From Dendrolimus kikuchii (Eukaryota > Arthropoda > Insecta > Lepidoptera > Lasiocampidae), in assembly GCA_019925095.2 (NCBI GenBank), contig CM034412.1, forward strand, positions 14,174,001 through 14,238,000: 64,000 nucleotides of DNA, written 5' to 3'. Position 1 is the stretch's first letter; each line of letters starts with the position of its first letter. The position numbers were made by a program, and so were the translations under genes. Under the pieces are notes generated by a model, which saw only the letters and a program-made list of their open reading frames with translations, was not told the DNA's origin and did not search any database. Below are positions 33,040-42,425 of this stretch, piece by piece.

Positions 33040-33950
33040 TTCCAAAAATGTACAATGTTTAGAATTTTTGTCTGTCTGTCTGTCTGTCTATTAGAGCATC
33101 ATGTGAAAACTACTGAACGGATTTAAATGAACGCGTCGTAACTTAGGATACTTTTTATACTGACAAATGACGTCGTTTCGGTGGGATAGACGAAAATAGC
33201 GAAAAAGATGGCGCTGAGATCGCATCTTTTTTGGAAACTACTGAACGTATATAAATAAAACTCGAGCTAGTGCTAGCTTATAACCCGAGTTAACACTTAG
33301 GATACTTTTTATCCCGATAAATAATGTCGTTTCCATGGAATAAATGGATTATCAAAATAGATGGCGTTGCGATCGCGTTTTTCAATTCACTAACAAATAC
33401 ATTCGTTGTCATAAACAACATCTCATTCATTGTATTACTTCAAATCAGGTTGGCTGCGAGTCGCTTCTGTGTTTCGCTGCGCAGTTATTTATTTATTTAG
33501 GTTTACGGCTTAGCAGATAGGCCTTTAAGCCAGATCTTAGTTTACAATATACTTTCTTTATTTTCTTAAGCCTATGTTTAGCACAGCTGAACTGTAGGTA
33601 ATAAGCTAGTGCCATTCAACGGAGTTCTTGTGACAACTCGAAAGGCCACATTTGACTATACAGTTCACATTTCTCGCAAAACACACAATTACTACTCAAA
33701 AACTATCAATATCCTACAACTATTGTTCATTTTAGAGTAATTTTAAACATTTTTAGAAAATAAAACTGCACAGTACAACATCTCCTTTCAGTTCCCACCA
33801 AAAACTCCCGCTGCGAAGTTGTGTACACTATATGGACTTAGTTTCTTTCTTATTGTGATGAACTTAGTAACAAGTAACAAGAAACAAAGATTTAGGTAAA
33901 ACACCTAATTAAATTTATATATACCCAAGATAAGAGCTACTACCTAGGGC
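33040..33950 (+). mobile_element. Helitron-like family A, with an inserted repeat
   Basis: CTGTCTGTCTGTCTATTAGA then ACTACTGAACGGATTTAAAT, TAACCCGAGTTAACACTTAG, and AACAAATACATTCG. It is interrupted at 33483-33815 by a repeat (CTTAGCAGATAGGCCTTTAA... CAGTTCCCACCAAAAACTCC) and resumes with ATATGGACTTAGTTTCTTTC. Related copies in opposite orientation are at 51590-52140 and 60305-60840. Confidence 0.6.
33483..33815. repeat. Interspersed repeat nested in Helitron-like A
   Basis: Shared with 60025-60292: AGGCCTTTAAGCCAG, ACGGAGTTCTTGTGA, TTGACTATACAGTTCACATT, AAACTATCAATATCCTACAA. No ORF. The two copies flank or interrupt the same Helitron-like family. Confidence 0.7.
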
Positions 33951-33983
33951 TTTTCACACTACGCCGGGGAAAACTCTAGTATC

Positions 33984-34030
33984 ATCTTATACTAATATAT
34001 AAAGCTGAAGAGTTTGTTAGCAATCAAGCT
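33984..34030 (+). mobile_element. Helitron-3, 5' terminal scrap
   Basis: ATCTTATACTAATATATAAA then GCTGAAGAGTTTGTTAGC, followed directly by an RTE-1 scrap. Confidence 0.5.
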
Positions 34031-34034
34031 CTGG

Positions 34035-34089
34035 TGTTCGTGCCTACCCCGCAAGGGGGCTGGCGTGAAGTTATGTATGTATGTATCTA
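34035..34089 (+). mobile_element. RTE-1 terminal scrap
   Basis: Only GTGTTCGTGCCTACCCCGCA through GAAGTTATG and the (GTAT)n tail remain. Confidence 0.8.
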
Positions 34090-34619
34090 TATTATTATAA
34101 CATTCTAAACACGGTATGTCCATAACATGCGTGTCTGTACATTGAAGCTATTTAAAAAAAAACAACTATCGTATTCTAGTCTATCTGTATATAGTATATT
34201 CCACACTATCCCGTGGGAATTATTACAGGAGCGGTTTGGTTAGGAATCCCCCGCCCCCCGCCGCCTTTTAACTTGTACGTAATTTATAAATTGCCCCTAA
34301 AATAAATTTTCTTCCAAGGGCCCAATTCTGCTATTACTACCTCAATCGTAGATTTGTCCATATTCGGTATTCTGTCAATTCGAATGGTGTGCCCGCGACA
34401 CGCCACTCTACAAATATTTATAATAATAAGAACACTCCCGAAATAAATGTTCAAAATTTTTGATAGCTCGTCAACATTCGTTTCGGGTCATGATAAATAA
34501 TGCCAATTATTTTCTACTATTATCTTGCCGCGACGATATCGAGCAAATATTGTGAATTTATTAGAACACGAATTTTCGACACTATCGCGATGTAATCGTA
34601 CTTTGAATATATTCTTAAG

Positions 34620-34850
34620 GCCAAGATTCTTTGCCAGGTGGTAGGGCATTTCCCCAGCTGGATGGCTACGATCCCTGATCTAAAGCATGTCGCCATAACA
34701 ACCTTGAGTTCTGTTCCGGCATTAGTGACCAGGTTCCAGTTAAGTCCCTTAAGAGAGCAGCAGCGCATTTGTAGCGCCGTTGGTGTTGCAAATGTCCATA
34801 GGCGATGGTAACCGCTTGCCTCCTGCAATAAAAAAAAAAAAAAAAAAAAG
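34620..34850 (+). mobile_element. Repeat S, 5'-truncated, next to a mitoferrin exon
   Basis: Starts TTGCCAGGTGGTAGGGCATT and ends CCTCCTGCAATAAAAAA with a long A run. The A run ends 69 bases before the exon 34919-35077. Antisense to the gene. Confidence 0.86.
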
Positions 34851-34918
34851 ATGTCGAAACAGCAGAATCGGGCACCTGGCCTAAAGGTGCGATTATGAGG
34901 GTGTAGGATTGGCCATAC

Positions 34919-35077
34919 CTGTGTATTGAGTACGGTCTTGCAGACGTCCAGGGGCGTGGTGGCGGCGGCCGCGATAGCGCCGGCCGCCGCGCCGCACAGC
35001 GCGTGCGCACGCGGGTCGTACTGCCGGCTCGGGTTCAGCGTCGCCTGGCACCACTCGTACGTCACGAAGTGCAACGA
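34919..35077 (-). CDS. mfrn: Mitoferrin, exon with third carrier motif
   Basis: The exon follows GTCGTTTCAG and ends at ACACAG before GTATGG, exactly 53 codons. It reads [19 protein letters not shown], then [20 protein letters not shown] and [20 protein letters not shown] is the third carrier signature, and the [12 protein letters not shown](L/V)LNTQ string is characteristic of mitoferrin. The exon is strongly GC-rich against AT-rich introns. A plus-strand SINE-like copy with a long A tail ends about 70 bases past the donor. Confidence 0.93.
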
Positions 35078-35244
35078 CTGAAACGACAGCCGAAATGGAA
35101 CTCAATAGGCCATTGAATTCTTACATTTCTTAGGCCTCGGCGTGCGTTTCTCAGAGGACGCAATTTCATTTTTTTGATGTGTAGGGGGGGCTTAGTAGAA
35201 GCTTAAGTTCAAGTTTGTGGACCGCCATCTTGGAAAAAAGGGTT

Positions 35245-35621
35245 TTCGTTAAAACTACGCTTCAACGGTTTTAAGCGAGACAATTTTTTGGATTTTTATT
35301 ATTCCGACGTTACGGCCACTATTCAGTAGCCGTGACCACAGACGACAAAGATGTCAAGTGTCAATGAGTATTGTTAAAGTTTTATTTAGCCTACTTGCCT
35401 ACTTGTTCATTTTAATTATTTAATTTTAATTTTGTTTATGGTTGTTATTTACTCTATGGGAGCCTAATCTTTACCACCCCGCTTTAAAACTTTAACAATA
35501 CTCATTGATGCTCGACATCTTTGTCATCCGTGATCACGGCTATTGTAAAGTGGCTGAAACGTAGGAATAATAAAAATCAAATGAATTAGCGCGCTAAAAA
35601 CCGTTAAAACGTAGTTTACTA
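35245..35621. mobile_element. Fold-back element F, fourth copy
   Basis: Arms ACTACGCTTCAACGGTTTTA and CGACGTTACGGCCACTATTC against GTGGCTGAAACGTAGGAATA and CCGTTAAAACGTAGTTTAC. The TGTCAAGTGTCAATGAGTAT core is present in both directions. It lies just upstream (in gene terms) of the mitoferrin exon 34919-35077. Confidence 0.75.
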
Positions 35622-36157
35622 TGAGATACAATTGTCTTTGAAAATCACGGGCCATAAAAATGGCCCGGACTTTTGGAGGGCTTGCGTGAGGCCATGGGAA
35701 GGCCAACACGTAGAGGCCCCTTGACAAATTTAATATAAATGTGGCGTGACACTGACCGGCGATTATCTCTGTTTACGCCATATAATAATGCACCCGAGTA
35801 CAAGCCCCGGCTAGTGTAGGACTATTGTGGGAAATGAGAACAAAAAGTACCGGGCTACTGGGGGTGAACTGCTAGTGGTACAAGGGGTCTGGGGATATAG
35901 GGACTATGGCGGCTGCCCGTCGCAATATTCGGGGAACATGGAAAAATGGGCAGACGGTGACTGAAGCAAAAAGTTTGTACCCCTTTTTACGAAAACTGCG
36001 CGGACGGAGGAGTATGAAATTTCGCACACATAGTTTACATAGAGAAGGAGTGCAGAATGCTAATATATATTTTTTTAATTATGCATAAAAAATACATTAA
36101 ATCAACAAAAAAAACCATTACACACACTACCATGTATTTGACACACACACGCATATA

Positions 36158-36340
36158 TTGATCGTGTACTAGCATAAGGTGATGTCAGGAGCCTTAAGAA
36201 CAGACGAGCGTGTATGACAAGAGCTATGAACGTCAAAGAAGCAAGTGAGGTGTGTAAGAATACGCCCGAATGGCGCTCTGTTGTTCGTGCCTACCCCGCA
36301 AGGGAACTGGCGTGAAGTTATGTATGTATGTATGTGCGCA
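36158..36340 (+). mobile_element. RTE-1 fragment, extreme 3' end
   Basis: Covers DRVLA through VRAYPARELA to the (GTAT)n tail, with a TAA replacing a codon (GTACTAGCATAAGGTG). It lies in opposite orientation to the copy at 36424, about 85 bases away. Confidence 0.85.
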
Positions 36341-36423
36341 TATATACTCTGTTTAATGTTCAAGTCAAATTAACAGTGTAGCTTTGACGAAATCTGTGAT
36401 TATATAAGTATAGTCTTTGACAA

Positions 36424-36716
36424 CATACATACATACATAACTTCACGCCAGTTCCCTTGCGGGGTAGGCACGAACAACAGAGTGCCATTTAGGCTTATTC
36501 TTACACACCTCACTTGCCTCTTTGACATTCATAACTCTTATCATGCATGCTCGTCTGTTCTCAAGGCTCCTGACATCACCCTCCGCTAGTACACGATCAA
36601 TTTGATCATGGAAGGTGTGTCGTGGCCTTCCACGACTTCTGCATCCATCCACTTTTGCATTGTATATCTGTTTAGTCATTCTTTCATCATGCATTCTTTC
36701 CATTCTTCGACAACAG
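36424..36716 (-). mobile_element. RTE-1 fragment, 3' end
   Basis: (ATAC)n tail at 36424, then the antisense of the last 86 codons (ERMHDERMTKQIYNAKVDGC to stop) in one open frame. It lies about 95 bases from the mitoferrin exon and is in the same orientation as that gene. Confidence 0.87.
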
Positions 36717-36810
36717 AACCGTAATAATGTTCAAATTTATAATTTAAATTAATTATGGTTGAATTTCGAACACTGCGGGACTACTAGTATATTATAGCAG
36801 CGTAACTCAC

Positions 36811-36950
36811 CGAGAAAGGAACGTTCATAGCGATCTGTGTGCCGTACGAGCGGTAGAAGGCGCGAAAGCCTTCTTTCCTGTAGACGTGCCGCGCGCACTC
36901 CCACACTCCTCTGTACGGACTATTCAACATTTGAAGCCTCTGTTTCACCA
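36811..36950 (-). CDS. mfrn: Mitoferrin, exon with second carrier motif
   Basis: The exon follows TTATTTTCAG and ends at TCG before GTGAGT. It encodes [15 protein letters not shown], then [20 protein letters not shown] and [11 protein letters not shown]. With NPTE from the preceding exon it forms the complete second PxExxKxR signature. The [15 protein letters not shown] segment is the conserved even-numbered helix region of mitoferrins. The length, 140 bases, is 2 plus 46 codons, so it joins the neighbours in frame. The intron upstream of it (36951-62941) is the large transposon-filled one; the downstream intron is 1.7 kb. Confidence 0.92.
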
Positions 36951-37009
36951 CTGAAAATAACACAACAGATTCGGTTAGAAAATAATATCATAGATTATCA
37001 GAAGCCGGT

Positions 37010-37275
37010 ATTTTTTTTTTATTGCACAAGTTCAGCAGACAGGCAGACGGCCCGCCTGATGGAAAACGTTTACCGTCGCCTATGGACATTTGCAACACCA
37101 AAGGTGCTACCAATGCGCTGCTGCTCTCTTAAGGGAGACTGGAACCTGCTCACTAATGCCGGAACACAACTCAAGGTTGTTAGGGCTGCATACTCTAGAC
37201 CTAGGGGTGGTTGCCATCCAAACAAGCTAATACCCTACCACCACAGGCAATTGTATTCTTTCTCTGTTCCTGCAC
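37010..37275 (-). mobile_element. Repeat S, internally deleted
   Basis: T run, ATTGCACAAGTTCAGCAGAC, through AACACAACTCAAGGTTGTTA; the block between CCCTACCACC and CAGGCAATTGTATTC is missing. Confidence 0.85.
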
Positions 37276-37737
37276 GATATTCTTTTCCTGCGTTCAGCCA
37301 GTCGATGGCTGGTTCCTAGATCTAAACGAATCGTTCATTTGCCTTACTATCGGTTAAATTCAGACGATGGTAAGGCAAGTGAATGAAGCCGACATTAGAC
37401 AGTTCATTTATGTCTTTCAATTTGAATGAATCAACGTATAGAACTGAGTGGAGACAACGGCATTCAATGATAATGAATAATTCAAGTCTATTTTTATACG
37501 GATCGCTTTATCCGAATCCGATTCATCCGAATTGAAAGGCATAAATGAATCGTCTAATATTGGATTAAGATGATAACAGGTTATTAAAAAGGACGCTATT
37601 TTTTATATACTATTAATAGAATTTCTTCCAACTAGTGCCAGTTATTATTGTAATATTTGCAGGTAGTTGTAATTGCTACGCGGCTCATTTCGTCAACGCT
37701 CGGATATAAAAGCGAGCGGGCGTAGCGACGAAAGATC

Positions 37738-38365
37738 ACGCGTCCGATTATAAGCCTCGTCGAAAGCCTCTTGTGCGACGACCGCGTAACGTCCTGACGG
37801 ACAGAGTCGACGTTATTACGAAACGGCTGTCCCGGATCAGTCCGCCCGTGGTTAGGACGGTAGGCTGGCAGGCACCGACAGACAGACACAGACGGCGGCG
37901 TCTCAGACGCCGCCAATCAAGATCCCTCCACGTCCCCGCGAGGGTCGCTAGGAGACATAGCTCCCCCCACAGGATAGACTAGGCGTGTTGCTGGGAAGTT
38001 TCTTTCGCCGTTTCTTCTCTCCCAGCCATAACACGTTGCGAAACGGCAGTAAGATAGCGTAGGCCACCGCGAACCACCGATCCCGGCCCGCCGGGATCCT
38101 TCCCCTCGGGCTTTATATTACCCGTCGCCCGTTCTCAATTAGTGCTTTGTGTCGCCCTATGGTGGGCATCATTAGATTCATCCCCCATTCTCATGGCAAC
38201 CAGCCGAGTCCAGCCAGTCAAGTCCAGCCGAGGTAAAACTCCTTAGGGAGCTCCCTCGAGCAAGTTGCCCCCCCGGGCTCGAGCGCCTCGCCCCAAACAC
38301 CCCGGTAAAGTTGTAAGGTCTTCGGACCAACAACATAAAGTCAAGTCCAATAAAAACGAAAGATC
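37738..38365 (+). mobile_element. Jockey 3' end copy with full 3' UTR
   Basis: Nearly identical to 57590-57933 (KPRRKALVRRPRNVLTDRVD-type C-terminus, then the same GGAAGTTTCTTTCGCCG 3' UTR). It then continues through a GC-rich tail ending near the CAATAAAAACG stretch at 38350. It is 5'-truncated; the junction with unrelated sequence, including a TATAAAAG, lies at about 37735. Confidence 0.8.
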
Positions 38366-38756
38366 ATTTTCATTTCGACTTTGGGTCAGATGCATGCACA
38401 TGAAATAATATAGAAAACGACATAGGATACCTGTCGTCTAGAAAAGAAGTACCATTCCGAGGGACAGTAGATAAAAGCCGAAGAGATAGCGCTCCTATCG
38501 CGTTTTATTGACACCACAGTTGCAATTCGTTAACAAATACATCGCCACGGCAACGACATGACAGCGACGATTTTATTGTGTTGCCCTCGAGGTTACTTCT
38601 ACCTTCGCTTTGCTAGATGGCGTTACGGATATTTCTATCTTTAAGTACTTTGAATTAAAAGTTAAGTTCTACGTTTCTAAAAATATCGCGGGCGAAATAT
38701 AGTTTAATATAAACTAAATTATCGTGGACATCTGCCAATTATAATATTTAACTAGG

Positions 38757-39290
38757 ATATGCCCGCGACTTCGTCCACGCTTCACTCGAAATTCCCGCGG
38801 GATTCACGGGACACGAAGTGTCGTAGCATTTAAAAAAGAACGTAAGCTATCGTTTTAGTGGAAACTGTGTCGGAGTAGGCTAATCTTTATGCATCCGAAC
38901 AACCGCTCCCAGGAGAATTCCCGCGGGATTCCCGGGAAAAAAGGTAGCGCAGATTTTAAGTCCAAGAATTTGCTGTCGATCAGCGAAAACTGCATTGAAA
39001 TCGATCCAGTTGTTTTTGCGTGAATCCCGAACGCGTCAGACAAGAAATCTAAAAAAAATTGCATCGTGTTCTCTGTCGTTTATATACGAGCCTTTAGCGC
39101 CATTTTATTGTAAGCAACATTCGGACCTAAGTATATTTTTGCTTGTCATGTACAAGCAAAAATATTCTTAGGTCCGAATGTCGCTTAGCTACAATAAAAT
39201 GGCGGTAAAGGCTGGTACAGTCTAGCCAGTTGTTTTTTTTTTTATTTCAATGCACAGACACGGCATGTTTAGAATTTTATAATATTACTA
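38757..39290 (-). mobile_element. Helitron-2, minus copy with inserted palindrome
   Basis: 3' end at the left: CTAGGATATGCCCGCGACTT is the inverse of AAGTCGC...CCTAG|T. It continues as 21180-20880. The 5' part (CATGTTTAGAATTTTATAAT) is at 39264-39283. The palindrome at 39097-39205 interrupts it. Confidence 0.65.
39097..39205. repeat. Long palindrome, about 105 bp
   Basis: CGCCATTTTATTGTAAGC, ATTCGGACCTAAGTATATTT and TTGCTTGT on the left are mirrored by ACAAGCAAAAATATTCTTAG, GTCCGAATG and TACAATAAAATGGCG on the right. The centre is near TGTCATGTACA. Confidence 0.8.
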
Positions 39291-39524
39291 GCTGTGCCTG
39301 CGTCGCCGTCCGCGTGGAATTTGTTTTCAAAGCCCCCCCGATTTTGAAACATTTTTCATTGCTGCTCCGCTCCGATTGGTTTTAGCGTGATGATATATAG
39401 CCTATAGCCTTCCTCGATAAATGGGCTACCGAACATTGAAAGAATTTTTCAAATCAGACCAGTACTTCCTGAGATTAGCGCGTTTAAACAAACAAACTCT
39501 TCAGCTTTATATATTAGTATAAGA
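39288..39524 (-). mobile_element. Helitron-3, copy in array unit 1
   Basis: On the minus strand starts A|TCTTATACTAATATATAAAG and ends GACGCAGGCACAGCTAG|T. It includes the CTCCGATTGGTTTTAGCGTG block. It lies in Helitron-2 sequence; the same structure recurs at 39679-39915. Confidence 0.7.
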
Positions 39525-39678
39525 TAGTTTGAAACACCTGTACAAGCAAAAATATACTTAGGTCCGAATGTCGCTTACAATAAAAATGGCTGTAAAGGCT
39601 CGTATAGTCTAGCCAGTTGTTTTTTTTTATATCTTCAATGCACAGACACGGCATGTTTAGAATTTTATAATATTACTA

Positions 39679-39915
39679 GCTGTGCCTGCGTCGCCGTCCG
39701 CGTGGAATTTGTTTTCAAAGCCCCCCCGATTTTGAAACATTTTTCATTGCTGCTCCGCTCCGATTGGTTCTAGCGTGATGATATATAGCCTATAGCCTTC
39801 CTCGATAAATGGGCTATCCAACACTGAAAGAATTTTTCAAATCAGACCCGTAGTTCCTGAGATTCGTGCGTTTAAACAAACAAACTCTTCAGCTTTATAT
39901 ATTAGTATAAGATAG
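39679..39915 (-). mobile_element. Helitron-3, copy in array unit 2
   Basis: Nearly identical to 39288-39524, with a few substitutions (for example TAGTTCCTGAGATTCG against TACTTCCTGAGATTAG). It was copied as part of the tandem unit. Confidence 0.7.
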
Positions 39916-40576
39916 TTTGAAACACCTGTCTGTACAAGCAAAACTATGCTTAGGTCCGAATGTCGCTTACAATAAAAATGGCTGTAAAGGCTCGTATAGT
40001 CTAGCCAGTTTTTTTTAATATCTTCAATGCACAGACACGGCATGTTTAGAATTTTATAATATTATAGATAATAAAGTAACACACATGTACCTACACTAAC
40101 ATTATAAATTATAATAGTGCCATTTGACCTGGCCCGGTCCAGCTGATAACGTGTCGTTGACAAGGCGAAGTGCCGTGTTATTTATTGTAAGCAGACATTT
40201 TCCTATTGACAATTTGTATGATAGCACTTTTGTTTTCAATTTTAAATAAAAACAAGTTTTGCGTAACATAAACATTATGTAATGAGGTTTTTTATGCTTT
40301 CAATAATATAATATGGGTTAAAAGTGTAGTGATGTATTTTTGTACAAATACAATCAAACCCGAGTAAGTGAGAACTGGGTAAGCGAAAAACTCGTATTAA
40401 GTGAGAATGTTTACCGAGGCCCGTCATTTTGCCCTCCTAATACCTCTATAAGTGAGAAACATAAAACCTGTATAAGTGACAGTCATTTTCCACGCGTGAA
40501 CCTCTTTGAGATTGATACTTGCCAATACATCTATAAGCGACAGTTAAACGCGTTTAACTTTTGCTATATATGACTC

Positions 40577-41663
40577 GGATATGGGATTAATGGCCAATTG
40601 ATGCGTGCTGTGCAGTCCACTTACGAGGACTGTATGGCATGCGTGCGAGTGGATGGCAGCCTGTCGCCCTGGTTTGACGTCAATATTGGCGTCAGGCAGG
40701 GCTGCGTGCTGTCGGCTTTGCTGTTCATCCTATACCTGGACGATTGTCTCCAGAGAATAAGATCGATGGATGTTGGGGTGCGAATGAGTGATCTAGTTGT
40801 AAGCACCTTGCTTTATGCGGATGATGCCGTGCTTTTAGCCGAATCGCCATCAGAACTGCAAACACTAGTCACAATGATGAAAGATGACTGTCAGGCGAGA
40901 GGCTTACATTTGAATGCGAAGAAAACAAAGGTTATGGTGTTTGAAAGAAAAGAAACCAGAACGAATGCAAGGATAATGGTCGATGATGTTATGCTGGAGC
41001 AAGTGAATGAGTTTGTATATCTTGGATGTGCTTTTAGCAGGGATGGAAGGTACACCGCTGATATAGAAAGAAGAGTAAATTTGGGGAATAGTTTGAATGG
41101 AGCGTTAGGTAAACTTCTAGGCGCTAAGAACCTCAGCCAGAAGGCCCAGCTCGCCATACACAACGCGGTGCCGGTACCTATGCTCGCGTATGGAAGCGAG
41201 AGTTGGGTATGGAAGAGAGAGCATGAAAGTAGAGTAAACGCGGTTGAGATGCGAGCACTGCGCAAAATCTGCGGAGTGACGCTCGCGGACCGCGTTCGTA
41301 ATACCGAAGTAAGAAAGAGAGTTGGTCTGAAAGAGAGTGTCGGGGTGAAGGTAAGGAAAGGAATGCTCCGGTGGTTCGGGCATGTGGAAAGAATGCATGA
41401 TGAAAGAATGACTAAACAGATATACAATGCAAAAGTGGATGGATGCAGAAGTCGTGGAAGGCCACGACACACCTTCCATGATCAAATCGATCGTGTACTA
41501 GCGGAGGGTGATGTCAGGAGCCTTAAGAACAGACGAGTGTGCATGACAAGAGTTATGAATGTCAAAGAAGCAAGTGAGGTGTGTAAGAATGGGCCTAAAT
41601 GGCGCTCTGTTGTTCGTGCCTACCCCGCAAGGGAACTGGCGTGAAGTTATGTATGTATGTATG
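40577..41663 (+). mobile_element. RTE-1 retrotransposon copy, 5'-truncated, exact TSD
   Basis: Best copy of the RTE-like family. It starts inside the RT domain (GYGINGQLMRAVQSTYEDC) and runs to the ORF stop and a short (GTAT)n tail, the tail type known for RTE elements. It is flanked by the 12-bp duplication TATATATGACTC at 565-576 and 664-675 (of 40k and 41k). The insertion sits inside a pogo-like DNA element. Confidence 0.9.
40598..41644 (+). CDS. RTE-type reverse transcriptase, C-terminal 348 residues
   Basis: Intact to its natural stop. Recognisable blocks: MACVRVDGSLSPWFDVNIGV, RQGCVLSALLFILYLDDCLQ (RT motif B), STLLYADDAVLLAES (catalytic YADD), LHLNAKKTKVMVF, EFVYLGCAFSRDGRYTADIE. The RTE thumb and tail follow: YGSESWVWKREHESRVNAVE, MRALRKICGV, MLRWFGHVERM, GRPRHTFHDQIDRVL. 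The N-terminal endonuclease and the first RT blocks are absent through 5' truncation, so it is a dead copy. Several other copies in the window are fragments of the same ORF at high nucleotide identity, so this family was recently active. Confidence 0.88.
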   Translation: MMRAVQSTYEDCMACVRVDGSLSPWFDVNIGVRQGCVLSALLFILYLDDCLQRIRSMDVGVRMSDLVVSTLLYADDAVLLAESPSELQTLVTMMKDDCQARGLHLNAKKTKVMVFERKETRTNARIMVDDVMLEQVNEFVYLGCAFSRDGRYTADIERRVNLGNSLNGALGKLLGAKNLSQKAQLAIHNAVPVPMLAYGSESWVWKREHESRVNAVEMRALRKICGVTLADRVRNTEVRKRVGLKESVGVKVRKGMLRWFGHVERMHDERMTKQIYNAKVDGCRSRGRPRHTFHDQIDRVLAEGDVRSLKNRRVCMTRVMNVKEASEVCKNGPKWRSVVRAYPARELA

Positions 41664-41830
41664 TATATATGACTCATTCATAAATGAGTCATTGTTTTGT
41701 TATTATAGTTCGAGGGACTAATTCTATTACAAAAAGCCAAATGTGCGTACCGACTTGTTTGTCAAGCTTATTACAGTCAGTTCATAAACTACAGTTGCGA
41801 AGAAAGTTCCTGCACTTACTTATAATATCT

Positions 41831-41980
41831 AAACGAAAACTCAATGTGTTGTCTTTAAGTGATAAACTATAAATTGTGAAAGCTTTAAAGACATTGGAGA
41901 CGTTTCACAAATTTTATCAATTTGCGGCGGTTGATCAAACACACATACACAAAATTTAGAAACAGAATTGCAAAAGAAAT
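41831..41980 (+). pseudogene. Degenerate pogo-like transposase N-terminus
   Basis: Reads KRKLNVLSLSDKL, stop (TAA 41869-41871), IVKALKTLETFHKFYQFAAV. The KRKxxxLSLxDKLxIVKxLxxGExxxxLxxxxgV pattern is the first DNA-binding helix-turn-helix of pogo/CENP-B-type transposases. The stop codon and the lack of the rest of the protein make it a relic. Confidence 0.6.
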
Positions 41981-42259
41981 TAACAGATTTTTACAAGTAA
42001 ATGCTATTATAATATTATTTAGATTAAACATTTATGGTCAGCTATTATTTCAATAAATATTTAATACACATACATACACGTATTTTGTGTCTAATTGCGT
42101 CGTATTTTTATAAACCTCTATAAGTGAGACAGACCCCTTCTGTAACTCTGTAAGCTAGAAACTCGGGTTAGTGAGAAACCTCTATAAGAGAAAAAGAGAT
42201 CGCGGTCCCTTGGGCTCTCACTTATCCAGGTTTGACTGTAGTTATTTTGCATAGTATTT

Positions 42260-42425
42260 GTATTGCAGTGAAGCGTGGCTTGTACTCGAGCGACACAAGC
42301 AAGAGCTGCATGTCACGGAGATGAATATACTGCGATGCATGTGTGGAGGCACGTGGAAATGGCGCGTTGGGAACTCCCGCATCCGCGGCGCAGTCTTCAT
42401 CTCCGTGACATAGCGGATAAACTAC
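42260..42425 (+). mobile_element. Degenerate RTE-like coding scrap
   Basis: One frame reads ELHVTEMNILRCMCGGTWKW, then RVGNSRIRGA. This resembles the HVTEMNMLRW(M/A)CGVT...RNEYIRG block of RTE-type elements. It is damaged by substitutions and has no intact flanks. Confidence 0.5.

Larger units (their letters stand above)
39150..40060. repeat. 391-bp tandem array (about 2.3 units) of nested Helitrons
   Basis: The unit begins TACAAGCAAAAATAT at 39150, 39541 and 39932. Each full unit contains ...GTCTAGCCAGTTG, then CATGTTTAGAATTTTATAATATTA, then a Helitron-3 insertion. The third unit stops after the same AATTTTATAATATTA and lacks Helitron-3. Units differ by small indels in the T run and some substitutions. 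Confidence 0.85.
40352..42238. mobile_element. pogo/Tc1-like DNA element split by RTE-1
   Basis: Ends are CAATCAAACCCGAGTAAGTG on the left and the inverse of CAGTCAAACCTGGATAAGTG on the right, each next to a TA dinucleotide (350-351, 42239-42240). TIRs with CAGTCAAACCTGGATAAGTG and a TA target site are typical of pogo-like elements. Removing RTE-1 and one TSD leaves about 790 bases, so it is a short derivative. Internal AAGTGAGA-type repeats occur near both ends. Confidence 0.8.

Noticed and set aside
34520..34860. Mitoferrin exon frame continuing left to 34520
   Set aside because: The text changes to repeat S after the GTATGG donor at 34918; the readthrough is not coding.
40891..41485. Long minus-strand frames opposite the RTE-1 ORF
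   Set aside because: They mirror the RT coding strand in every RTE-1 copy and have no protein character; shadows of the real ORF.
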